Part shown: piece by piece, positions 41,624-50,100 of the stretch | How positions within the stretch are numbered: the first letter of the stretch is position 1 | Layout of the letters: each line of letters opens with the position of its first letter | Source of the DNA: Peribacillus frigoritolerans | GTDB taxonomy: Bacteria; Bacillota; Bacilli; Bacillales; Bacillaceae | Reading direction: 5' to 3' | Length of the DNA: 64,000 nucleotides | Assembly (NCBI RefSeq): GCF_004358755.1 | Contig: NZ_SMZY01000003.1 | Span: 124,001 to 188,000, forward strand | The notes under the pieces: generated by a model | Told to the model about the DNA's origin: nothing | The model's input: only the letters and a program-made list of their open reading frames with translations | Database searches by the model: none | Made by a program: the position numbers and the translations under genes

Positions 41624-41645
41624 TTGTTCTCCTGCAGTTTTTTAA
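41607..41645 (+). terminator. Terminator containing the VTT stop codon
   Basis: ACTGCAGGAG, loop TAATTGTT, CTCCTGCAGT, then TTTTTT. It also ends near the small minus-strand gene. Confidence 0.85.
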
Positions 41646-41773
41646 TGCTCACTGATCTTCTTCAGCAGAGAGATCATCTTTTCATTTTGTTCGATGATTT
41701 CCTTATTTTGATTTCTTAGTTTTGTAAAATCAAATAAAAAGATGATGAAGATGATGACTATAAAGAAACCCAT
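41642..41773 (-). CDS. 43-residue single-helix membrane protein with coiled tail
   Basis: MGFFIVIIFIIFLFDFTKLR followed by NQNKEIIEQNEKMISLLKKI and SEH. A hydrophobic helix is followed by an amphipathic coil, a layout common among small Bacillus membrane proteins. There is no good ribosome site before the ATG, which lowers confidence. Function unknown. Confidence 0.45.
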   Translation of the reverse strand: MGFFIVIIFIIFLFDFTKLRNQNKEIIEQNEKMISLLKKISEH

Positions 41774-41792
41774 ATGTAGAGCTAGTTTCGTT

Positions 41793-41885
41793 CATGTTAA
41801 CTCGGCGCCTGCCTGTGGGGTCTCCCACCTTGCTCTATTTCCCCCAGGAGTCAAGTTTATCCGCTGCAATCCACTCAAGTTCTTA
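41793..41885. repeat. Probable dispersed noncoding element
   Basis: GC-rich stretch with GCCTGTGGGGTCTCCCACC, CCCCCAGGAGTC and CCGCTGCAATCCACTCAAG, set in an AT-rich gap. It resembles a repeat I recall from other Bacillus genomes; no second copy occurs in this window. Confidence 0.4.
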
Positions 41886-41955
41886 ACATTTAGTCTAATA
41901 TCAACAATATTTACGAAAAGAGCCAATAAAAAAGGACCAAATAGGCCCATCCTCA

Positions 41956-42150
41956 TCAATCAGGCATAATCGTCACGATTTGCTGAATTCTTATAAAAAA
42001 GACTGAATCGCCAGCTTCCAATACAATGTGATCAGGTTTAACATCTTTTAATTTTCCGCGGATGCTGTCTCTGACAGTCTGGATAACCAGTACTTTTCCA
42101 ATGACACTTTGATGGGTCTGAAATACATATGGATCAACAATTGTGATCAT
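41956..42150 (-). CDS. yuzF: YuzF family protein (DUF2642), N-terminus interrupted by a stop
   Basis: 64 residues: ITIVDPYVFQTHQSVIGKVL, RGKLKDVKPDHIVLEAGDSV and FFIRIQQIVTIMPD are diagnostic of DUF2642/YuzF, a small spore-related family of unknown role. Immediately upstream and in frame there is MQNQSQGP followed by TAA. That octapeptide has a better ribosome site (GAGGAAG) than the ATG at 42150 (AAGG), so the family's usual start seems to be cut by a nonsense codon at 42151-42153. Confidence 0.8.
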   Translation of the reverse strand: MITIVDPYVFQTHQSVIGKVLVIQTVRDSIRGKLKDVKPDHIVLEAGDSVFFIRIQQIVTIMPD

Positions 42151-42368
42151 TTACGGACCTTGTGATTGGTTTTGCATCGTTTCACTTCCTCTCATACAGA
42201 TCAATGACACTATATGTAGGCATGGGGCCAATTGACACATCAACACTCCAGATTTAACACGCTCATTTCTTAAACGAACATCAAAATAGGCAATTGTTCC
42301 TTCTTCTTTTTCAAATAAGCTGCCCATATATTTGTAAAGGCTTTCATCACAATGCAAAGGAGTTTTAT

Positions 42369-43877
42369 ATGATCAGAAAACTGATAATTTTATTTATGGC
42401 TTTCATGCTTGTTGGTCCAGCAGGCACATTTGCCGGCTCATTTGGAGACCAAGATCCTCCGGGAAATCCGGGTCAGTGGTATGCAGGCGATAATCCCCCT
42501 GGGAGCACTTCATCAAAATCGCCGATTGTATTCATTCATGGCTTAAACAGTTCATCAAATACTTGGTGGAATCAAAATGATATGTACAGTACCGCATATG
42601 CGAATGGATATCGTACAGCTTTTATCGATTTATATCCTACTAAAAATATGTGGGATAACGGGGCTCTGCTGGCTCAGAAATTAAGCGAAATTTATCAGTA
42701 TTTTGGCGGTCAAAAGCTTGTTCTGGTTACTCACAGCAAAGGGGGAATTGATGCTCAATCTGCGCTTGTTCATTATGGTGCGCATCAGTATGTAAGCAGC
42801 TTGATTACGTTATCGGCACCGCATTCAGGATCACAGCTTGCAGACCTGGCCTACAGCAGCTGGGCCGGCTGGCTGTCAGGAATATTAGGAAGCAAAAATG
42901 ATGCCGTTTATTCCCTGCAGACGGGCTACATGAGCAATTTCAGAGCACAAACGGATGCCCATGTAAATTCCAGAAAGAACCGAATCTATACGTTCGGCGG
43001 AACAAAGTGGGGAAGCTTCGGTTCATCCCTCTATTGGGGAGGATTATATTTAAGCTCCTACGGCAGCAATGATGGAGCGGTTACCGTTCAGTCTTCAAGA
43101 TTATTTTATGGCACTGAAATCAGAGCGGGCAGCTGGGACCATACTTCCATAAAAAAAGGAAGTTCAACCTTTCTGCTATTTGAACCATACCTAAGAACCA
43201 CAACTGCTGCTTCTCAAGCAAACCTGAATATGAGTGAAGAAACCAGCGCTGCCAACGCTTCATCCTATTTCCGCGGGGGAGAATTCACGGGAACACGGCA
43301 AGAATCCTTCAATGTTGAGGCATCAGCTAGTGAGATTGTCATTGATTGGATGAGCAGCTCTCCTGCAACGAAGCTTTCCCTCCAATCTCCTGATGGGAAA
43401 ACCGTTTATCATTCGTTCAAAACGATAAAAGCAGATGGCATTTTTAAAGGAGCGCATCATCATCAGCTTGTCATTCAAAAACCTCAGAAAGGAAAATGGA
43501 TTTTGTCTGCATTAAACTCTTCAGGTGAAGCTTATTTCATGAACGTTGCTTACCTTTCAGCCGAAAACAAGGCCATTTCACTTCAGCCAATCAATAACCA
43601 AAATCAGAACCTTGCCTTTAAAATAAACCAGGCAAAACTTCAAAAAGAGGTCGAAGCCGCCGTGACTGTTGATCACTTTCAAAATAAAACAAAGAAGCAG
43701 ACAAAAACGTTCATAAAATCAAAAAAACAATCGGGCATCGTCCTTGGACTAAAGCAAGAAGGAATCTATAATATAACGGTTGATATTAGAGGGAAAACTC
43801 AGAATGGAGATGTCTTTGAAAGAACAATTGTTCAATCAGTCTACGTAGATTCATCAGGAAAAATATACAGTCAATAA
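42369..43877 (+). CDS. Secreted alpha/beta-hydrolase, lipase/esterase type
   Basis: 502 residues with signal peptide (RKLIILFMAFMLVGPAGTFA). The catalytic domain has the oxyanion motif VFIHGLNSSSNTW and nucleophile elbow VTHSKGGID with Ser near 123; candidate acid and base are in YGSNDGAVTV and SWDHTSIKK. About 190 C-terminal residues form a beta-rich accessory domain. Related Bacillus proteins are annotated as lipases or acetyltransferase-like. AAGGAG precedes ATG 42369. A longer in-frame reading overlapping the region before yuzF has no ribosome site. Its substrate is unknown. Confidence 0.87.
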   Translation: MIRKLIILFMAFMLVGPAGTFAGSFGDQDPPGNPGQWYAGDNPPGSTSSKSPIVFIHGLNSSSNTWWNQNDMYSTAYANGYRTAFIDLYPTKNMWDNGALLAQKLSEIYQYFGGQKLVLVTHSKGGIDAQSALVHYGAHQYVSSLITLSAPHSGSQLADLAYSSWAGWLSGILGSKNDAVYSLQTGYMSNFRAQTDAHVNSRKNRIYTFGGTKWGSFGSSLYWGGLYLSSYGSNDGAVTVQSSRLFYGTEIRAGSWDHTSIKKGSSTFLLFEPYLRTTTAASQANLNMSEETSAANASSYFRGGEFTGTRQESFNVEASASEIVIDWMSSSPATKLSLQSPDGKTVYHSFKTIKADGIFKGAHHHQLVIQKPQKGKWILSALNSSGEAYFMNVAYLSAENKAISLQPINNQNQNLAFKINQAKLQKEVEAAVTVDHFQNKTKKQTKTFIKSKKQSGIVLGLKQEGIYNITVDIRGKTQNGDVFERTIVQSVYVDSSGKIYSQ

Positions 43878-43885
43878 AACAAATC

Positions 43886-43917
43886 AAATCCACCATTTCC
43901 TTTGGGTGGATTTTTTT
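43886..43917. terminator. Terminator after the lipase
   Basis: AAATCCACC, loop ATTTCCTTT, GGGTGGATTT plus seven T. It serves both the lipase and, from the other side, the HD hydrolase. Confidence 0.85.
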
Positions 43918-43920
43918 AAC

Positions 43921-44454
43921 TCAGACAGATTTTTTCAAGGTGGGATTTTGGAGCTGATTGATTTTTTCATCCAGCTTTTGAATTTTCTTTAATGCAGTCT
44001 TTTCACTGATAGTCCGGTAATGATGGCCTCCGCCTGGTTCCTCATCCATTTCATCAGCTAAGCGAACTACTTTTTGAAGAGAACTTTGATTGAGCGAGCC
44101 TTCGGGCAAATAAGAATCAGTATGCAGCAGAATGGCTAAAGCGATCTGTTTGGCAGATTGCGGATCCTCACCAAGACGGATCAAAAGCTTGTGGGCACGT
44201 TCAGCACCTTTTATTGCATGAATATCATTCTCTTTGTACTTTTCATAATCCCATTCCCCGTCTGTATACCACTCGTAATGCCCAATATCATGAAGCAGGG
44301 CTGCTTTGGTTGCAAGATCGGGATCGACACCGTGCTGGATGGCTAATCTATATGCATGGCAGGTTACTGCAATTGCATGCGCTACGCCAGAACGCTTCAG
44401 ATATTTTTGAGCAATAGGATGCGAATAAACCTGTGTCAATGTTACATTTCGCAT
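43921..44454 (-). CDS. HD-domain phosphohydrolase
   Basis: 177 residues. The HD superfamily metal site is H in GVAHAIAV, HD in ALLHDIGHYEW and distal HTD/D residues in ILLHTDSYLP and RLADEMDEE. Such proteins hydrolyse nucleotides or phospho-compounds; the substrate is not evident. GGAGGAGATTTC precedes ATG 44454; an in-frame extension to 44544 lacks a site. Confidence 0.85.
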   Translation of the reverse strand: MRNVTLTQVYSHPIAQKYLKRSGVAHAIAVTCHAYRLAIQHGVDPDLATKAALLHDIGHYEWYTDGEWDYEKYKENDIHAIKGAERAHKLLIRLGEDPQSAKQIALAILLHTDSYLPEGSLNQSSLQKVVRLADEMDEEPGGGHHYRTISEKTALKKIQKLDEKINQLQNPTLKKSV

Positions 44455-44692
44455 GAAATCTCCTCCCTGTAAATAGTGTGAAACTTGTAAACCTATATAA
44501 TTAAACTGAGCACTCTTAAAAAATATTTCTGTATACATTAACATAATACGGCATTTGCCGCAACAATCCTGTTATATTGTATGACGTGATAATCAAATCT
44601 ATCTAACTTCTTATATATTTTCAAGAGGAATACTTGAGTTGCTTTCCATTTCGTGTAGAATTACACTATACCAAGGTAAAAGGAGCTCTTTC

Positions 44693-45154
44693 ATGAAAAA
44701 GCATGAACTTACTGCCACTCTATCTAAAAAAATGCTTCTGATCCGGACCGAATCCCGTTACACTCAAGAAGAAATGGCTGAAGTACTCGGGCTCTCCAAA
44801 AAAACGCTCGTACAGATTGAAAAAGGCCGGCAGGAAGCCTCTTGGTCAACAATCGTTGCATTGTGTGCTCTCTTTAGACACAGCAGTGTTCTTCAGCAGA
44901 CTACAGGCGGTGACCCATTGGATATTTTGCAGCTGCTCGCACATCAAAAAATGGAGACCCGCAAGGAAAAGACGCTCGGAGGAAAAATATGGTGGAAAGA
45001 CATTCATCAGATCGAAGGCTTTAAACTGCAGCAAAACATAATCAGCTTCCATTTTCGTATTATTGATGAATACGATTATCGCTGGTGTTCTTCATTTGAC
45101 AGGACAGAGATGGAAAAAAAGCTGAGTGAGCTGACAGACAGGAGCATTACCTAA
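44693..45154 (+). CDS. XRE-type HTH transcription regulator
   Basis: 153 residues. An XRE-type HTH near the N-terminus (RYTQEEMAEVLGLSKKTLVQIEKGRQEASWSTIVALCALF) is followed by an about 80-residue C-terminal domain ending DRTEMEKKLSELTDR. AAGGAGC precedes ATG 44693; the reading from 44639 has no site. There is no obvious partner. I do not know the ligand. Confidence 0.75.
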   Translation: MKKHELTATLSKKMLLIRTESRYTQEEMAEVLGLSKKTLVQIEKGRQEASWSTIVALCALFRHSSVLQQTTGGDPLDILQLLAHQKMETRKEKTLGGKIWWKDIHQIEGFKLQQNIISFHFRIIDEYDYRWCSSFDRTEMEKKLSELTDRSIT

Positions 45155-45247
45155 CGATTTTAGAGTCTGTCTTTCATTATATATATGTCATTCTAAATGT
45201 GTTGCCATAGGGAAATTCATTAATAATGATCTAGACATTGATATACA

Positions 45248-45276
45248 GGAAAAGGGACGCCATTTTGGCCGTCCCA
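45248..45276 (-). terminator. Terminator after the coiled-coil gene
   Basis: Minus-strand GGGACGGCC, loop, GGCGTCCC, then TTTTCC. Confidence 0.75.
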
Positions 45277-45285
45277 ATTCGCCGT

Positions 45286-45837
45286 TTATCCTTGCTCTTT
45301 TATCAGTGTTTTCATCTTCTGATTATGTTCTTTCATATGCTGTAATCTTGCATGAAGCAGTTCTTTTATTTTGACCTTATCCTTGCTTTCAATCGCTTGT
45401 GTCCACTGCTCTCTCATCTCTTGTCTTCCTCGTTTGTGCTCCTTTTTATGCTCCCTGAAAGCTTCCAGCTTCTCTCTCATTTGTTCCTTGGTTATTTCAC
45501 CTTTTTTCACTTTTTCTTCAAGCTCAGCTATTTCCTGTTTTTTCTTTTCTCTAAGGGCATGATGCTTCTCTCTTAAATCTGTTTGATCCAGCTGCTTAAT
45601 AAGCGCTTCTCTTTCCTTTAACACATTCTCCCATTCTTGCTTCGTTTCCGGTGAATACTTACTGACTAATTCAAGAACCTTTTGTTCTCTTTCAGCTCTT
45701 CTTTCATGCCACTCCTTCTTCATTTCTTCATGGGCTGCAGGTTTACTTAGCTGTCCTGTTTCCGTATTAGCGATCGCTGTTGTCGGAATGACAAGTGTCA
45801 GTGCTGTGAAAGCAATAAGCCATTTGTTGTTTCTCAT
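45286..45837 (-). CDS. Secreted highly charged coiled-coil protein
   Basis: 183 residues: signal peptide NNKWLIAFTALTLVIPTTAIA with cleavage after AIA, then about 150 residues of Lys/Glu/Arg/His-rich helix without any hydrophobic core (for example REKKKQEIAELEEKVKKGEI and REHKKEHKRGRQEMREQW). It resembles the Spy/CpxP-like or coat-type helical exported proteins in composition only. It would lie outside the membrane. No family assigned. Confidence 0.75.
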   Translation of the reverse strand: MRNNKWLIAFTALTLVIPTTAIANTETGQLSKPAAHEEMKKEWHERRAEREQKVLELVSKYSPETKQEWENVLKEREALIKQLDQTDLREKHHALREKKKQEIAELEEKVKKGEITKEQMREKLEAFREHKKEHKRGRQEMREQWTQAIESKDKVKIKELLHARLQHMKEHNQKMKTLIKEQG

Positions 45838-46018
45838 TCTTTCATCACTCCTTATATATTTTCTTCCTTATCTTATCCATTTGAAGGCATAACATAATGA
45901 AAGAATTATGTGAAATGATGTGAAAATGATTTTAAGAGATTTCTAAAGAGAAATCCGCATACTTGGAAAATATCTTTAATGAGGCAGGAAAGATTGTTTC
46001 GCTGCTTTCTCATCATTC

Positions 46019-46047
46019 AAAAAAGAACACCCTCGTGAGGATGTTCC
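46019..46047 (-). terminator. Terminator after yueD
   Basis: Minus-strand GAACATCCTC, loop, GAGGGTGTTC plus TTTTTT. Confidence 0.8.
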
Positions 46048-46056
46048 GTCCAATTA

Positions 46057-46809
46057 TTAAATACGTTCTTTTATATCGTAGACTCTTCCATTTTCAAGCG
46101 GACTGTTTAATAACTTAAGCAGTTCATTTGCCACAAATTCAGCGGATCTAAGCTTTCCTGACTCATGATATTCCTGAAAGCGTGCAACTTCTGCAAAGTC
46201 CTCAGGCTGTGTATTCCGTATACTGCCCTGCATATCTGTGTCCATAATTCCCGGTGAGAATGAGAGGACTGTAACAGGATGCTCTTCTTGTTTCTGTTCA
46301 AGTCCAAAAGCTTTAGTGAACATATCAAGACCTGCCTTTGAGCTGCAGTATGCATTCCATCCGTAAATTGGATTGTTGGCAGCTCCGGATGAGATATTAA
46401 CAACCACTTTTTCAGCTTCTATATTCTTCGTTTCAGCTGCAAAAGCATTGGATAATACCATCGGAGCGATCAAATTCAGCTGGACATGGGCTTCAAGCTC
46501 AGCTGCTTCTGCTTTTCCAACAGGCTTCATGGGATCAACCGTGCCTGCATTATTGATCAGAGTGATTCTTTCTGCAGCACTCATATCAATTTTTTCAAAA
46601 ATTTCAGGAATGGCCGCTTCTATATGAGGAGCATTTGATAAATCGCATGGTACAAACTGGAGAATAGCGCCATTTTCAACGGCAAGGCGTCTTAATTCTT
46701 TATTCTCAGACCTTGAGAGATAAATAATTTGATGTCCGGGTTTCAGCAGCTGTTTCACAATAGCTTCACCGAGTCCGCGGGATGCACCAGTAATAATCGT
46801 CGTATTCAT
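46057..46809 (-). CDS. yueD: Short-chain dehydrogenase YueD (benzil reductase-like)
   Basis: 250 residues, SDR fold. The NADPH motif is TGASRGLGEAIV, the second motif NNAG is present (LINNAGTV), and the catalytic Ser is in VNISSGAANNPIYGW with Tyr and Lys in YCSSKAGLD. B. subtilis and B. cereus YueD reduce benzil to (S)-benzoin; the physiological substrate is unknown. AAGGAG precedes the ATG. Confidence 0.88.
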   Translation of the reverse strand: MNTTIITGASRGLGEAIVKQLLKPGHQIIYLSRSENKELRRLAVENGAILQFVPCDLSNAPHIEAAIPEIFEKIDMSAAERITLINNAGTVDPMKPVGKAEAAELEAHVQLNLIAPMVLSNAFAAETKNIEAEKVVVNISSGAANNPIYGWNAYCSSKAGLDMFTKAFGLEQKQEEHPVTVLSFSPGIMDTDMQGSIRNTQPEDFAEVARFQEYHESGKLRSAEFVANELLKLLNSPLENGRVYDIKERI

Positions 46810-46933
46810 AAAATCGCTCCTTCCTTCTTACCTTGTATTTTATCAAAGTTTTAATCGGTCTAATAGAAATAAGATTCAGGACCTATTTTCGAAAGCAGCT
46901 TTTTGGAGTAAATGAGAAAGGCAGATTCTAAGA

Positions 46934-47055
46934 AAAGCGCAAGCGCCCGTTTAGCTCCGACAGACAGATAAGGATCCGTCAGAAAAGGCGCTTTTTGCCT
47001 TTACTGACGGATCCGTTCTGGCCGAGGAGTTGGGCGATGGAGCTAGACATCGAAG
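46934..47055. repeat. Dispersed bcr-like repeat, copy 3, with internal hairpin
   Basis: AGAAAAGCGCAAGCGCCC, GTTTAGCTCCGACAGACAG, then a perfect inverted pair GGATCCGTCAG...CTGACGGATCC around AAAAGGCGCTTTTTGCCTTT, then TTCTGGCCGAGGAGTTGGG and GATGGAGCTAGACATCG. Copy 1 lacks the internal hairpin. The element takes up most of the 317-base gap 46810-47126. Confidence 0.7.
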
Positions 47056-47082
47056 CGCAAAATTTTATACTTTCTTATCTCT

Positions 47083-47110
47083 TAAAAAACTGCCGGGATT
47101 CTCCCGGCAG
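47083..47110 (-). terminator. Terminator after the large nuclease gene
   Basis: Minus-strand CTGCCGGGA, loop GAA, TCCCGGCAG then TTTTTT. Confidence 0.88.
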
Positions 47111-47126
47111 CTCGATCTCTTTCCTA

Positions 47127-50100
47127 TTACTTTTTCAATTGATTTACTACTTCTTCACTTACTGCATTTTCGCCGCCCAAAACATTAAATTCATTAGCTT
47201 TGATAGCGTCTAGTGCTTTTTTTGTCTCAGAAGGAATCTTTTTAGGCTGAACCAGCAGCATTGAAGCCTTTTCTTTGGCTGCAAGTACGGAACCCGCCAA
47301 CGCATCAGCAAAGTTTTCCCCTGTTGCAATATACACACGGTTAGATGGGTTAAGCTTTGCTGCAATTTCAGCAGCTGTGCCATATCGGTTTAGTCCGTAG
47401 TAGCGATCAGGTTTTGATAGCTGCTTGAATACTTTCGTATTTACTGCAGCTTCACCGCCAACTACGATTGTGCTGCTGATATTTTTCAAAGATTTCTTTG
47501 AAGCATTTGGAAGCTTATCTGCTTTAGTTAATAGGATCGGGTATCCATTTTGCGCTGCATAAGGAGCAATTGAAAGCGCGTCTGGGAAGTTCATCCCATT
47601 TGCAATTACAGCTTTTTCAGGTGAACCGCCAAGGATAGCCGCAATGTTAGCTGCTGTTTCAAAACGGTCCGCTCCTCCAATACGCTGTACTTTTAAGTCC
47701 ATGCCTTTAAGTTGGTATTTTACATAATCGCTTACTGCACCTTTTCCCCCAAGAATAACTACTTTCTCGGCGCCAAGACGCTTGATTTCTTCTTTCGCTG
47801 ATTTATTTAATGATCCTTTTTCTGTAAGAAGAATTGGTGCGTCAAGCTTGTAAGCAAGCGGTCCGCCGGCAAGTGCGTCAGGGAAAGAATCTCCGCGGGC
47901 AAGGACAACGGTTTTCGCTGTTTTAAAGCCTGATTTAGAGATTTCAACAGCTGTTTCATAACGTGTTTCACCTTTAATGCGTTTTACAGGCTTCTCTGTC
48001 ACTTCTTTTCCTTCGATAATTCTGCCTTCTACCTCAGGTGAAACTGGATTATTCTTTGCAAGATATGATGTGAAAACTTCATAATCTACAACGAATAACT
48101 CTGTCATGCGGCCTTCATCTTTAGCTTTTTTAAACATTGTATAGCCGTCTCCGCCATCTGCTGTAAATGCATTGGTAGCGACCCTATATGTTTTATTGAC
48201 ATCAATTGCTTCAAATCCATTGTCTGTTTTCGCTTCAGCAAACCAAACACGATCACCGGCAGGCTTGCTTACATCATACTTAAATTTAAGGCCTGATACT
48301 TGCAGGAAGCGTCCTTCGCCTGTTTCAACTCCGCTTACACTGTGCTCTAGAGCATCCAGGATTTCCTGGCCAGTTAAGTCTAGTGTGACTAAGTTATTTC
48401 CAAACGGCAATACCGTCAGAACTTCACCCAGCGTAATTTCACCAGCATCAATCGATTCACGAATCCCTCCGCCGTTTTGCATGGCGATATGCGTTTTAAC
48501 AGATTCGTTTGCTTTTGCAGCCATGCCGTCTGCAATCAAGTTTCCTAAGTTTGTTTCTTTTGTGCGGACATCTGCCCGCAGCCCATTAAGGCTAACCGCT
48601 GAATTTCCAACAACTTCATTTTTGATTTCTTCAAGAGGTGCTCTGTATTCCTGAACTTTCTCTTCCGCAGCTGCATCTTTTTCATAGTTAGCAACAGTTT
48701 CTAAATGACCATTATGGCCAGTTACTTTTCCTTCTTTGTCAAACGTTACATCCAGTAATCCAAGGAAGTTTAAGTATTCTCCTGCTTGAACAATAACGGT
48801 CGGTTCTTCTTTCTCAATTAAAACCGGAGCATCTAATTTTGTATGAGAATGGCCGCCGACAATGACGTCAATCCCATCCACTTCTGCAGCAAGCTTTAGG
48901 TCAGGAGAGTAGCCTAAGTGAGAAAGGACGATGATTTTGTTGGCCCCTTCTGCTTTAAGCATATCTATTGTTTCATTTGATTTTTGGACTACATCTTCAA
49001 AAACAACATTTTCTCCTGGGCTTGCAAGGAATGCTGTATCTGGAGTTGTTAATCCGTAGATTCCTACTTTTTCTCCATCTATTTCTTTGATGATCGCCGG
49101 ATAGATGTTCCCTCCAGAACCAGGAGTACCAACTTCATTTTTGAAAAGAGGGCTTAAGTCTGCATCATTTGTTACATTAACGTTTGAAGATACCATTGGA
49201 AATTTCATTTCTTTAATAAAGTTTGCAAGAGTCTTGGAATCTTTATCAAATTCGTGGTTTCCTAAAGTCATAGCATCATAGTTCAGCTGATTCATGAAAT
49301 GCAGATCAGCCAGACCAAGGTATTGGCGGAAATATAGTGTTCCTGAGAAAACGTCTCCTGCATCAACAAGTAAACTGTTTTCTTTTTGTGTGCGCAATTC
49401 ATTTACAGCTGTAATTAATCGAGGATACTGTTCTACATGAGCATGAGTATCATTCGTGTGCATAATTGAAAGATTGAACTCATCATTATCATCAGAAGAC
49501 AAGTCGAACTGACCTACATAAGCATCGTGGTCACTTGCACGGCCATGCTCTTCCATGTAGGGAGAGTTAAAGTTAACAATATCAAATGCTGCACCAGCAG
49601 CTAAACGATTTGAAACAAGCATGTGATCAAGAACCTGTGCATTTCCTTGGTATGAGTACGTATAGCGCTCAGAAGGAGGAAGAGTTTCTACCAGATTCGT
49701 AAGCTCAGAGCCTTTAAGAGTCTGAAGCGGTGCCGAGAATTCAAAGTCGTTAAGGTCACCTGTTACGATGACATTTGCATTTTCGTTTTTCGCATGAATA
49801 TCAGCTACAAAAGAGTTGACGATTTCCGCGATTTCAAGACGCTGGGCTTCACTTCCAAGTACAGGAGGCTGTTTTTTGCCGAATAACGGCTCGTCTCCGC
49901 CTTTAGAGTTAAAATGGTTATTGATGACAATAACATCTTCGCCCTTAAAATTGAATTGTGCAGCTAAAGGCTTACGGCTTTCATTGAAAGCAGGATTTGT
50001 TGGATCAATCCGGCCAGGATTCAGCGTTAATGAACCATTCTCGTAAGCAACTGCCGTTGTGGCATCCCCTTTTGTTCCTTCAGTTAAAGTGACTCTTTCA

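Noticed and set aside
42151-42357. 68-codon open frame before yuzF
   Set aside because: Only the last eight codons have a ribosome site; the rest covers the divergent lipase leader and does not look like a protein.
48172-48654. 160-codon open frame opposite the nuclease gene
   Set aside because: It lies antisense inside the nucleotidase domain, has no ribosome site and its composition reflects the other strand.
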